Source of the DNA: Streptomyces griseoluteus
GTDB taxonomy: Bacteria; Actinomycetota; Actinomycetes; Streptomycetales; Streptomycetaceae
Length of the DNA: 64,000 bases
Direction: 5' to 3'
NCBI GenBank assembly: GCA_000717735.1
Contig: JOBE01000041.1
Location: forward strand, 26,781-90,780
Part shown: positions 24,797 to 33,943 of the stretch, piece after piece
Numbering within the stretch: position 1 is the first letter of the stretch
Layout: each line of letters opens with the position of its first letter
Program-made: the position numbers and the translations under genes
The notes under the pieces: model-generated
What the model saw: the letters and a program-made list of their open reading frames with translations, nothing else
Told to the model about the DNA's origin: nothing
Databases searched by the model: none

Positions 24797-25093
24797 CTAG
24801 TGGTCGTCCCAGTGGCCGTCGTGGGCCGCGTGCCGGTGTCCGTCGTGGACGTAGTCGACGTGGTTCCCGTGGCTCACCGCCTGGTGTCCGCACTCCGGCC
24901 CGTGCTGGTGCGTGTGGGCGTCGTGGGAGACGTGGCCGGACTTCTCGCACTCGTCCCAGTGCCCGGAGTGCTCGCGGTGCAGATGCCCGTCGTGCGCGTA
25001 GTCGACGTGGTCCTCGTGGGTCACCGCCGCGTGGCCGCAGTCCGGGCCGTGCGCGTGGGCGTGCGTGGGGTGCTCGTGGTGGAGAACGGTCAT
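24797..25093 (-). CDS. Histidine-rich small protein with internal duplication (metal binding likely)
   Basis: Protein of 98 residues of which 28 are His, with three Cys and no signal peptide or membrane segment. It consists of two similar units of about 38 residues. Unit 1 contains HGPDCGHAAVTHEDHVDY and HDGHLH...GHWDE. Unit 2 contains HGPECGHQAVSHGNHVDY and HDGHRH...GHWDD. Such density of His with paired Cys suggests storage or buffering of zinc, nickel or cobalt in the cytoplasm, although no measured homologue is known to me. The ATG (MTVLHHEH) follows the in-frame upstream start by 11 codons and is preferred. No recognisable Zur or Nur box was seen upstream. Confidence 0.8.
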   Translation of the reverse strand: MTVLHHEHPTHAHAHGPDCGHAAVTHEDHVDYAHDGHLHREHSGHWDECEKSGHVSHDAHTHQHGPECGHQAVSHGNHVDYVHDGHRHAAHDGHWDDH

Positions 25094-25205
25094 GACATCG
25101 CCTCTGTGAGGGGTCGGCTGACCCACCCAGGCTAGCTGCGAACGCCCCTCTCGTCCTGGTTCGCCACTTCTGTCCGTCCCGCTCCTCCGGCACGGGAATC
25201 CCCGG

Positions 25206-25514
25206 TCACCAGATCATCGCCGCCCCGCAGACGGCGAGCGCGATCGTGCACACCGCCGCGAGCAGGGCGCCCCGGTACGAGAGGGGGTGCGGCCTGGCCG
25301 CGTCCAGGGCGCGGATGCGCCGGTGGGCGACGGCGAGGAAGGCCACCCACACCAGAGCCGACAGGGCGAGCCCTGTCAGACCGGCCGCCGTGATGTCGTC
25401 GTGCGCGGCCACCTTGACGGCGAGCACCGCCACCACCGTGCAGGACAGGGTCGTACGCCGCCACGCGAGCCGGGTCCGCTCCGGCTGGAGTCCCGGATCG
25501 CGGACCTCGGTCAC
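25206..25514 (-). CDS. DUF202 membrane protein (second of pair)
   Basis: Protein of 102 residues with the DUF202 signature at the N-terminus (ERTRLAWRRTTLSCTVVAVLAVK) and three hydrophobic helices. It begins at GTG, which overlaps the stop of the upstream DUF202 gene by 4 bp, so the two are coupled and may form one membrane complex. Function of the family is not established. Confidence 0.85.
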   Translation of the reverse strand: MTEVRDPGLQPERTRLAWRRTTLSCTVVAVLAVKVAAHDDITAAGLTGLALSALVWVAFLAVAHRRIRALDAARPHPLSYRGALLAAVCTIALAVCGAAMIW

Positions 25515-25906
25515 CGCCCGGCCCAGCCGAAGAGGACGACCAGCACCATCGCGAGGGCCACCACGGCCACCGCGAGGCTCAGCACCGCAGGGAACCGGGA
25601 GACGGGCAGGTCCTCGCCGCGCCGCATGGCCCGCTCGCAGCGCACCCAGTGGTTCACCGCGCGCAGGGCGCACAGCACGCCCGCCGCGAGCAGCGCGAGC
25701 GCGAGCCCGACGCGCACGCCCCAGCGCAGCTCCGGCAGGAACTGGTCGACCGCGAACCCGCCGCCGACGAGCGCGAGCGCGGTCCGGATCCAGGCCAGGA
25801 AGGTCCGCTCGTTGGCCAGGGAGAACCGGTAGTCGGGGGTCTCACCCTCGTCCTTGATCCGCCCGGGCGCGAACCACAGCCGCAGACTCTGCACGAAATC
25901 GCTCAC
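25511..25906 (-). CDS. YidH-type DUF202 membrane protein (first of pair)
   Basis: Protein of 131 residues with the YidH/DUF202 pattern: a cytoplasmic segment PDYRFSLANERTFLAWIRTALALVGGG leading into three membrane helices. GTG start. The downstream DUF202 gene overlaps it. The same two-gene YidH-YidG-like pairing is found in E. coli, which supports the assignment but not a function. Confidence 0.88.
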   Translation of the reverse strand: MSDFVQSLRLWFAPGRIKDEGETPDYRFSLANERTFLAWIRTALALVGGGFAVDQFLPELRWGVRVGLALALLAAGVLCALRAVNHWVRCERAMRRGEDLPVSRFPAVLSLAVAVVALAMVLVVLFGWAGR

Positions 25907-25926
25907 ATGCGCACCTTAGGGCCTGT

Positions 25927-26454
25927 CTAGGCGCTGCCCTGCGGATCATGCCGGGCCCGCAGCAGTTCGTACGCGGCGAGCCCGTCCGGCACCCACTCCC
26001 ACTCGTCCAGCCGGCCGGCCAGCTCCTCGTCGGTGAGGAAGCCGTGCCAGGCGACCTCCTCGACCTGCGGGCGGACCGGCAGCTCGCAGCGGACCTCGTA
26101 GACGGCGGACCACCAGCGCGCGACGCCCTCGGGAGAGCGGTACAGGAACCTGAAGAGCGGCGTCGGCCGCGGCAGGCCCGAGACGCCGAGCTCCTCCTCG
26201 GCCTCGCGCAGCGCCGCCTCGTCGTAACTCTCGCCCGCCCCGACGACCCCGCCGACGAACATGTCGTACAGAGAGGGGAAGACCAGCTTCGTCGGCGTGC
26301 GGCGGTGCACGAACACGCGCCCCCCGGCGTCCCTCACCAGGACGAAGGCGCAACGGTGGATCAGGCCCCCCGCGTAGGTCTCGCCGCGCGGGGCCTGACC
26401 GACTACCTCGTCGTTCTCGTCGACGATGTCAAGGATCTCTTCAGCCGGGTTCAT
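25927..26454 (-). CDS. Nudix hydrolase (YfcD-like)
   Basis: Nudix protein of 175 residues. The Nudix box is complete: GVVGAGESYDEAALREAEEELGV. The N-terminal segment EEILDIVDENDEVVGQAPRGE and HRCAFVLVRD are typical of the YfcD / isopentenyl-diphosphate-isomerase-like subgroup. It hydrolyses a nucleoside diphosphate-linked or similar pyrophosphate substrate; type II IPP isomerase activity is not implied. It lies downstream of the SDR in the opposite direction to none of its neighbours, with 35 bases between. Confidence 0.9.
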   Translation of the reverse strand: MNPAEEILDIVDENDEVVGQAPRGETYAGGLIHRCAFVLVRDAGGRVFVHRRTPTKLVFPSLYDMFVGGVVGAGESYDEAALREAEEELGVSGLPRPTPLFRFLYRSPEGVARWWSAVYEVRCELPVRPQVEEVAWHGFLTDEELAGRLDEWEWVPDGLAAYELLRARHDPQGSA

Positions 26455-26489
26455 GGCCCCATGAAATCACCGGCGTACGACACTCCCGC

Positions 26490-27907
<1,418 letters not shown>

Positions 27908-27916
27908 GCGTTCATA

Positions 27917-27933
27917 TTAATGCTCGACATTAA
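27917..27933. promoter_or_regulatory. TTAATG-N5-CATTAA operator
   Basis: Perfect 6+5+6 inverted repeat, strikingly AT-rich, ending 10 bases above the ATG of the TetR gene on the minus strand. Probable autoregulatory site. Confidence 0.65.
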
Positions 27934-27971
27934 AAAACGGGAGGGGCTCGGTGCAGCCAGACGGTTGACTC

Positions 27972-27987
27972 GATACATCCGTGTATC
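27972..27987. promoter_or_regulatory. GATACA-TCCG-TGTATC operator
   Basis: Perfect 6+4+6 inverted repeat ending 13 bases before the flavoprotein ATG. It differs in sequence from the palindrome at 27917, so it may bind a different regulator. Confidence 0.65.
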
Positions 27988-28000
27988 CAAGATGCGGTCC

Positions 28001-29656
28001 ATGTCCTACGACGCTGATGTCATCGTGATCGGGGCCGGCCTCGCCGGCCTCGTCGCCACCGCCGAGCTGGTCGACGCCGGCCGCACCGTGATCCTCCTCG
28101 ACCAGGAACCCGAACAGTCCCTGGGCGGCCAGGCCCACTGGTCCTTCGGCGGCCTCTTCCTCGTCGACTCGCCCGAGCAGCGCAGGATGCGTGTCAAGGA
28201 CAGCCACGCCCTCGCCCTCCAGGACTGGTACGGCACCGCCGGCTTCGACCGGACCGAGGACCACTGGCCCAGGAAGTGGGCGGAGGCGTACGTCGACTTC
28301 GCCGCCGGCGAGAAGCGCTCCTGGCTCCACGCGCGCGGGGTGCGCTTCTTCCCCGTCGTCGGCTGGGCCGAGCGCGGCGGCTACGACGCCAACGGCCACG
28401 GCAACTCCGTCCCCCGCTTCCACATCACCTGGGGCACGGGCCCCGGCCTCGTCGCCCCCTTCGAGCGCAAGGTCCGCGAGGGCGTCGCCCGCGGCCTCGT
28501 CCAGCTCCGCTTCCGCCACCGGGTCACGGCCCTCGGGCGTACCGCCGGAGCCGTCGACACCGTCACCGGCGAGATCCTCGAACCCTCCACCGCCGCCCGC
28601 GGTACCGCCAGCACCCGCACGTCCACCGGCACCTTCGAACTGCGCGCCCAGGCCGTGATCGTCACCTCCGGCGGCATCGGCGGAAACCACGACCTCGTCC
28701 GCGCGCAGTGGCCCGAGCGCCTCGGCACCCCGCCCGCCCGGATGCTCTCCGGCGTGCCCGCCCACGTCGACGGCCTGATGCTCGGCGTCGCCGAGAAGGC
28801 CGGCGCCCGCCACATCAACCGCGACCGGATGTGGCACTACACCGAGGGCATCGAGAACTGGAACCCGATCTGGGCCCGGCACGGCATCCGCATCCTGCCC
28901 GGACCGTCCTCGCTCTGGCTCGACGCGACCGGCAAGCGCCTGCCCGTCCCGCTCTTCCCCGGCTTCGACACCCTGGGCACCCTCGAACACATCATGCGGA
29001 CCGGCCACGACCACACGTGGTTCGTCCTCGACAAGCGGATCATCGGCAAGGAGTTCGCGCTCTCCGGCTCCGAACAGAACCCCGACCTCACCGGCAAGTC
29101 CGTCCGCGACGTCCTCGGCCGCGCCCGCGCCGACGTGCCGGGCCCCGTCCGGGCGTTCATGGACAAGGGCGTCGACTTCGTCGTCGAGAACGACCTCTCC
29201 GCCCTCGTGCGCGGCATGAACCGGATCACCGGCGAGGACCTGATCGACGAGACCGCCCTGCGCCGGGAGATCACCGCCCGCGACCGCGAGATCGCCAACC
29301 CCTTCACCAAGGACCTCCAGGTCACGGCGATCCGCGGCGCCCGCAAGTACCTGGGTGACAAGCTCATCCGTACGGCTGCCCCGCACCGGATCCTCGACCC
29401 CAAGGCGGGCCCGCTGATCGCCGTACGCCTCAACATCCTCACCCGCAAGTCCCTCGGCGGCCTGGAGACCGACCTCGACTCCCGCGTCCTGACGGAGGGC
29501 GGCGAACCGCTCGCGGGCGTGTACGCGGCGGGCGAGGCGGCCGGCTTCGGCGGCGGAGGCGTCCACGGCTACCGCTCCCTCGAAGGCACCTTCCTCGGCG
29601 GCTGCGTCTTCTCGGGCCGCGCGGCGGGAAGGGCGGCGGCGCAGGCGGTGGGCTGA
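28001..29656 (+). CDS. FAD-binding dehydrogenase (KstD / fumarate-reductase-like flavoprotein)
   Basis: Flavoprotein of 551 residues. The N-terminal dinucleotide motif is DADVIVIGAGLAGLVATAELV; a second FAD contact is at ALRAQAVIVTSGGIGGNH; the C-terminal signature is GVYAAGEAAGFGGGG. It belongs to the FAD_binding_2 family with 3-ketosteroid delta-1-dehydrogenase and fumarate reductase, and long uncharacterised members are common in actinomycetes. ATG at 28001 (MSYDADVIV) is favoured; ATG at 27992 adds three residues. Divergent from TetR and a hydroxysteroid-dehydrogenase-like SDR, so a steroid or steroid-like substrate is plausible but unproved. Confidence 0.88.
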   Translation: MSYDADVIVIGAGLAGLVATAELVDAGRTVILLDQEPEQSLGGQAHWSFGGLFLVDSPEQRRMRVKDSHALALQDWYGTAGFDRTEDHWPRKWAEAYVDFAAGEKRSWLHARGVRFFPVVGWAERGGYDANGHGNSVPRFHITWGTGPGLVAPFERKVREGVARGLVQLRFRHRVTALGRTAGAVDTVTGEILEPSTAARGTASTRTSTGTFELRAQAVIVTSGGIGGNHDLVRAQWPERLGTPPARMLSGVPAHVDGLMLGVAEKAGARHINRDRMWHYTEGIENWNPIWARHGIRILPGPSSLWLDATGKRLPVPLFPGFDTLGTLEHIMRTGHDHTWFVLDKRIIGKEFALSGSEQNPDLTGKSVRDVLGRARADVPGPVRAFMDKGVDFVVENDLSALVRGMNRITGEDLIDETALRREITARDREIANPFTKDLQVTAIRGARKYLGDKLIRTAAPHRILDPKAGPLIAVRLNILTRKSLGGLETDLDSRVLTEGGEPLAGVYAAGEAAGFGGGGVHGYRSLEGTFLGGCVFSGRAAGRAAAQAVG

Positions 29657-29688
29657 CGCGGGGCACTCCGCCACGGCAGGATGACGGT

Positions 29689-30108
29689 GTGACAAAACGT
29701 GTGGTCTTCAAGCTCGTTGGAGCGTTCCTGACCCTGGGTGGCCTGGCGGCCTTCCTGGTCCTCCAGGGCCTGGACGCGGCGGACAAGTGGAGCAGCGTCC
29801 TCAGCCTGTTCTTCACGGTGGCGGGCTTCGCGCTGACCCTCGTGGGCCTCCTCAACCGAGGCACCGCGCAGTCGGCGGACCAGGCCGTCACCGGGGGCTC
29901 GGTGCATCAGGTCAGGAACGTCACGGGGGACGTGGTCATCACGGCCGGAGGCGGCGGTACGGGCCACCCGCCCACGGCCGCTCCCGTCGAGGGGCAGGGC
30001 GGCGGGACGCAGTCGGCCCATGGCACGCGTACGGCGGGTGACCTGCACCAGATCGACGGGGTGGGCGGCTCGGTACGCATCCAACCTCCGGCCTCCCCGG
30101 CCCCGTGA
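29689..30108 (+). CDS. Two-helix membrane protein with two copies of a NACHT-partner motif
   Basis: Protein of 139 residues starting at GTG. Membrane helices lie at about 6-28 and 36-56. The rest is a low-complexity Gly/Pro-rich tail carrying two copies of a short motif: HQVRNVTGDVVI at 73-84 and HQIDGVGGSVRI at 120-131. The next gene, overlapping by 4 bp (GTGA), encodes a NACHT ATPase whose N-terminus has the same motif (TQISGVQGDVHV). A membrane protein and an NLR-like ATPase joined by matching short motifs is the layout of bacterial amyloid-signalling pairs, where the membrane protein is the toxic effector. No named family recognised. Confidence 0.8.
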   Translation: MTKRVVFKLVGAFLTLGGLAAFLVLQGLDAADKWSSVLSLFFTVAGFALTLVGLLNRGTAQSADQAVTGGSVHQVRNVTGDVVITAGGGGTGHPPTAAPVEGQGGGTQSAHGTRTAGDLHQIDGVGGSVRIQPPASPAP

Positions 30109-33100
30109 AAGGCTTCTTCAAGCGCCGGAAGGCGTCCCAGACAGCGTCCCGAGCCACCGTCCAAGGGCCCCTCACCCAGATCAGCGGGGTCCAGGGCGAC
30201 GTCCACGTCACCCTCGGATCCGTGCCGTCCCAGCCCGCGGAGCCGGAGATCGAGACGGCCCGCGAGGCCTACGCGACCCGCGTCCGTCAGCGCTACGGCC
30301 GACTCGACCTGGAGGTCCTCACTCCGCTCAGGGAACAGGGCGAGCACCCCGTCGTCCACCTCAGCGAGGTCTTCGTCCCCCAGTCCGTACGGGCGGACCC
30401 GCCGCCGGTCGAACTGCCGCAGGAACTCCTGCGCCGCCTGATGGACCCGGCCGAGGCCGAACTCCACGACCTGCCACCGGGCATCGACCGGGAGACGGTC
30501 GAACGCGTCCGCCGCGCCTACCTGGAGCGGCCGCCCCAGGACGTTCTCGACGTCCTGGCCGCGCCCGAACACGACCGCGTCGTCATCCTCGGCCACCCCG
30601 GCTCGGGCAAGTCCACCCTGGCCCGCTACCTGACGCTGGCCCTCACGGCGCCCGAACCGCAACCGGGACTCGAAGCGCTGCACGGCAGGCTGCCACTGAT
30701 CGTCGAACTCCGCAGCTACGCGCAGGCCGCCTGGCGGGAGAGCGGCTTCGAGGACTTCCTGGCCCACCAGCACGCGACGGAGGGCCTGGGCCTCCCGCCC
30801 GCCATGCTGACGGCCTTCCTCGACGGCAAGGGCCCGTACAACTCCCTCGTGATCTTCGACGGCCTCGACGAGCTCTTCGAGAGGGGCGTCAGGGACGCGG
30901 TCGCCCGCCGCATCGCCGGCTTCGCCGCCCGCCATCCCAGAGCCCGGATCGTCGTCACCTCACGCGGGTACGGCTACCGGCGGGCCGTCCTGGACGGCGC
31001 GGGCTTCACCAACTTCATGCTCCAGGACCTCGAACGGGAGCAGATCGGTGCCTTCGCGGAGCAGTGGTTCGCGCTCGCCTGCCCGGACGAGCCCGATCAG
31101 GCCCGGAAACTGATCGAACGCGTCACGACGGCCGTCGACGCGTCCGCCTCTGTCAGGGAACTCGCCGGCAACCCCCTCATCCTCACGATCCTCGCCATCA
31201 TCGGCCGCCGCCGTGAACTCCCGCGCGACCGGCGCACGGTGTACGAGCACGCCGTCGACGTCCTCGTCGAACACTGGGACCCCAGCAAGTACCTCAAGGA
31301 CCGGCAGGTCGAAGAACACCTTCCGTACCTGGCCGCCGAGGACAAACGCGAACTCCTGCGGCTCATCGCCCGCCAGATGCAAGAGGGTCACGGAGGTGTC
31401 TCCGGCAACCACATCGCGGGCCCCGACCTTTTGAAGGGCTTCGAGGCGTATCTGAAGGACCGCTACGCCCTCCCGCCGGACCGCGCGGCGACGGCGGCCC
31501 GCGTGATGCTGGACCAGTTCCGGCATCGCAACTTCGTCCTGAGCCGCTACGGCGGCGAGATCTACGGCTTCGTCCACCGCACGTTCCTGGAGTACCTGGC
31601 GGCGACGGACCTGGCCCACCGCTTCAACCACGAGCGGAGCCTGTCGGAGGAGGAAATCCAGGACCTCTTCGCGGGCAAGGTCCACGACCCGACGTGGCAC
31701 GAGGTCCTGCTGCTGTTGGTGGGGCTCCTGGACGAACGGTTCGTGGCGGGGGTGATCGACCGGTTGCTGGCGCCGCGAGCCGTCTCCCTCCCGATCGGGG
31801 ACCAGTCGGACGGGGCTTTCGCCGAAGTGGCCTTCGCCGCCCGCTGCCTGGGGGAGGTCCGCCGCGTCGGGGCGCTGGCCCCGCAGAGCACGGCCATGAT
31901 CGCGCGGACGATCCGGCTGTTCGAGCTCGCCGAGGCGCTGGACGTGACCTTCTTCTATCCCTTTGCGAACCTGGAGTCCTTGGGGTCGACGCTGATGGCT
32001 CTCGGTGCCGACTGGGCGGGCCGGGACGACTATGTGCGGTGGTGCGAGCGGTGGAGCCGCGAGGATTCGGGCGCGGAGGGTTGGCTGCTGTCGGAGAACT
32101 CCACGAGTCGGCTCGCCATGACGATCCTCCTGATCCTCCACGGCAGAGGGGAGTCACCCAGCGCCGAACTCCTCGCCGACGCGGTCCTGACCGGAACCGG
32201 CTCAGCGGAGAGGTTCGCCGCCGCGCGCCTGCTGGTGGACAGAGCAGGCCATGAGGCGGCGTCGAGGGAGCTGGTGGAGCGCTGCGTACGGCACGACCCG
32301 AGTGGCGCCGTACGGTCGGCACTCCTGAGGGATCTCGTGTACGACGACGGGGCTGACTCCGAGTGGGCGGCCCGCCTCGTCGTCGAGCTGCTGGCGGACG
32401 AGGAGCCGCAGGTGCGCCTGTCGGCGCTCGACTGTCTGTATCACCGCCGGATCGCCACCCCGGAAGCCCGTGTCGCGCTGAACGGGCTCCTCGGCGATCC
32501 CCAACTCGCCGTCGTGCGTGGCGCGGCCGTGCGCGCGCTCGCCCTGCACGCCGAGGACGGGGCGCAGGCGGTGGAACTGCTGCGGACCGCGCTGGCGGAC
32601 GACGATCCCGTGGGCCGGGCCGAGGCGCTGTCCGCCGTGGTGACGAGGACCGGTGACGAGCCGCTGGTCCGAGCGTTCGTCCAGGAGCTGATGAGGAACG
32701 ACAACAGTCCCGAGGTAGTGGCCGCCGCGATCCATGCCGTGAGAGAGATCGGGTCCGACGATCCGGGCACGTACGCGCGCCTGCGCGAGTTCTGTGGTCA
32801 CGAGGACCCTGCTGTGCGAAAGGCCGCCCTCGTGTGCCTGGCCGAGGGAGGCATCCGGGAGGGGATGACGGAACTGTTCGTCCAGCGACTGGCATCCGAC
32901 GAATCCAGCTCGGTCAGGGAAACCGCCCTGCACCTCTTCGCGGAGCACTGTGCGGACGCATCTGCGGTCCGGGAGACTCTCCTCGACCACGGGCGGAACG
33001 ATCCGAGTCCTGAGATCCGGAGCGAGGCCGCGATGTGGCTTGCGACGCTGGATCCCGAGGGCGCGCGTGACCTGGTCATGGGCCAGGTCCGGAACACCGA

Positions 33101-33461
33101 CGTACGAGAGCGGACTGTGGCCGTCGTCCACCTGCTGAGCGAGTACGGTGACGATGCCGAGGCGATGCGCCTTGTCCACGACCTCGCCGTGAACGACGAG
33201 CACTTCGCGGTGCGGTCCGCTGCCCTGCGGAACCTCTGCACGTACCGTAGCGGCCCTGAACTGGCGGCACTTGCCCAGGACCGCTTCGAGCGCGACCCCG
33301 TCCCCATGGTCCGCCACGTCGCGCTCGGGATCCTCGCCGACCTCCGCCGCGACGACCCCGACTTTCTCCCCGTCCTCCGGCGAGCAACCGGGAGCGACCA
33401 GCAGTCGATCCGCGACCTGGCGCAGCGGCTCCTCGCCGTCCTCGCCCCTCAGCCCTCCTGA
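30105..33461 (+). CDS. NACHT-HEAT STAND ATPase (bacterial NLR-like)
   Basis: Protein of 1118 residues starting at GTG inside the upstream stop. Basic N-terminus (MKGFFKRRK), then the shared motif TQISGVQGDVHV at 24-35. NACHT ATPase: Walker A GHPGSGKS at 163-170, Walker B LVIFDGLDEL at 248-257, sensor-like IVVTSRGYGYR near 282-292. The winged-helix region ends about 470 with FVHRTFLEYLAATDL. From about 700 onward HEAT-type alpha repeats, such as DPAVRKAALVCLAEGG and SSSVRETALHLFAEHC, recur every 30-35 residues. Architecture is that of STAND immune or signalling ATPases that sense with the repeats and oligomerise through NACHT. Likely acts with the membrane partner. The 3' end overlaps the convergent ASCH gene by 13 bp. 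Confidence 0.93.
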   Translation: MKGFFKRRKASQTASRATVQGPLTQISGVQGDVHVTLGSVPSQPAEPEIETAREAYATRVRQRYGRLDLEVLTPLREQGEHPVVHLSEVFVPQSVRADPPPVELPQELLRRLMDPAEAELHDLPPGIDRETVERVRRAYLERPPQDVLDVLAAPEHDRVVILGHPGSGKSTLARYLTLALTAPEPQPGLEALHGRLPLIVELRSYAQAAWRESGFEDFLAHQHATEGLGLPPAMLTAFLDGKGPYNSLVIFDGLDELFERGVRDAVARRIAGFAARHPRARIVVTSRGYGYRRAVLDGAGFTNFMLQDLEREQIGAFAEQWFALACPDEPDQARKLIERVTTAVDASASVRELAGNPLILTILAIIGRRRELPRDRRTVYEHAVDVLVEHWDPSKYLKDRQVEEHLPYLAAEDKRELLRLIARQMQEGHGGVSGNHIAGPDLLKGFEAYLKDRYALPPDRAATAARVMLDQFRHRNFVLSRYGGEIYGFVHRTFLEYLAATDLAHRFNHERSLSEEEIQDLFAGKVHDPTWHEVLLLLVGLLDERFVAGVIDRLLAPRAVSLPIGDQSDGAFAEVAFAARCLGEVRRVGALAPQSTAMIARTIRLFELAEALDVTFFYPFANLESLGSTLMALGADWAGRDDYVRWCERWSREDSGAEGWLLSENSTSRLAMTILLILHGRGESPSAELLADAVLTGTGSAERFAAARLLVDRAGHEAASRELVERCVRHDPSGAVRSALLRDLVYDDGADSEWAARLVVELLADEEPQVRLSALDCLYHRRIATPEARVALNGLLGDPQLAVVRGAAVRALALHAEDGAQAVELLRTALADDDPVGRAEALSAVVTRTGDEPLVRAFVQELMRNDNSPEVVAAAIHAVREIGSDDPGTYARLREFCGHEDPAVRKAALVCLAEGGIREGMTELFVQRLASDESSSVRETALHLFAEHCADASAVRETLLDHGRNDPSPEIRSEAAMWLATLDPEGARDLVMGQVRNTDVRERTVAVVHLLSEYGDDAEAMRLVHDLAVNDEHFAVRSAALRNLCTYRSGPELAALAQDRFERDPVPMVRHVALGILADLRRDDPDFLPVLRRATGSDQQSIRDLAQRLLAVLAPQPS

Positions 33462-33880
33462 AGCCGCTGCACCACCCGGAACCGCTCCACCACCAGCATC
33501 GTCCCGTCGTCCACCACGAACCCCGGGTCCCCGAGCGCCTCCCGCATCTCCTCGCCGTGCCAGAAGCGCTCGTGGGCCTCGCGCCAGTCCGCGACCGACA
33601 GGAAGCCCTCGCCCTCGTCGAGCGCGAGCCGGAGGTCCGCCTCGCCCAGGGGCAGCACGCGGACCTCCGTGATCTCCACGACCGCGACCTCGCGTCCGTC
33701 CGAGTCGATGAGCGCCGAGCGCTCGCCCGCCTCCGGCAGCTCCTCCTTCTCGATCTCGTACTCCACGAGGAGCCCGGTCGTGGCCGTCTTCTCGCCGGAG
33801 AGGACGGCGGCGACGAGCCGGTCGCGGAGCGGGCCGGGGAAGGCGAGGAGGAAGGGCTTGAGCGCGTGAGGGCCGGTCAT
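33449..33880 (-). CDS. ASCH-domain protein
   Basis: Protein of about 143 residues from ATG (MTGPHALKPFLLAFP). It has the ASCH-domain pattern: LSGEKTATTGLLVEYEIEKEELPEAGERSALID, VAVVEITEVRVLPLGEAD and GFLSVADWREAHERFW. ASCH domains bind RNA or modified nucleosides, and some family members hydrolyse N4-acetylcytidine; which applies here is unknown. Convergent with the NACHT gene, whose last 13 bases it overlaps, so it is probably not part of that system. Confidence 0.88.
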   Translation of the reverse strand: MTGPHALKPFLLAFPGPLRDRLVAAVLSGEKTATTGLLVEYEIEKEELPEAGERSALIDSDGREVAVVEITEVRVLPLGEADLRLALDEGEGFLSVADWREAHERFWHGEEMREALGDPGFVVDDGTMLVVERFRVVQRLQEG

Positions 33881-33943
33881 GGCCGACAGTCTGTCAGCCA
33901 CGACCGGCCCGCACGCCCGGATTTCCCAGCCCTCGGGGACGGG

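Noticed and set aside
33449..33880. ASCH protein as a third component of the NACHT system
   Set aside because: It is convergent, has its own transcription direction and does not carry the shared motif; the 13-bp overlap is at the 3' ends.
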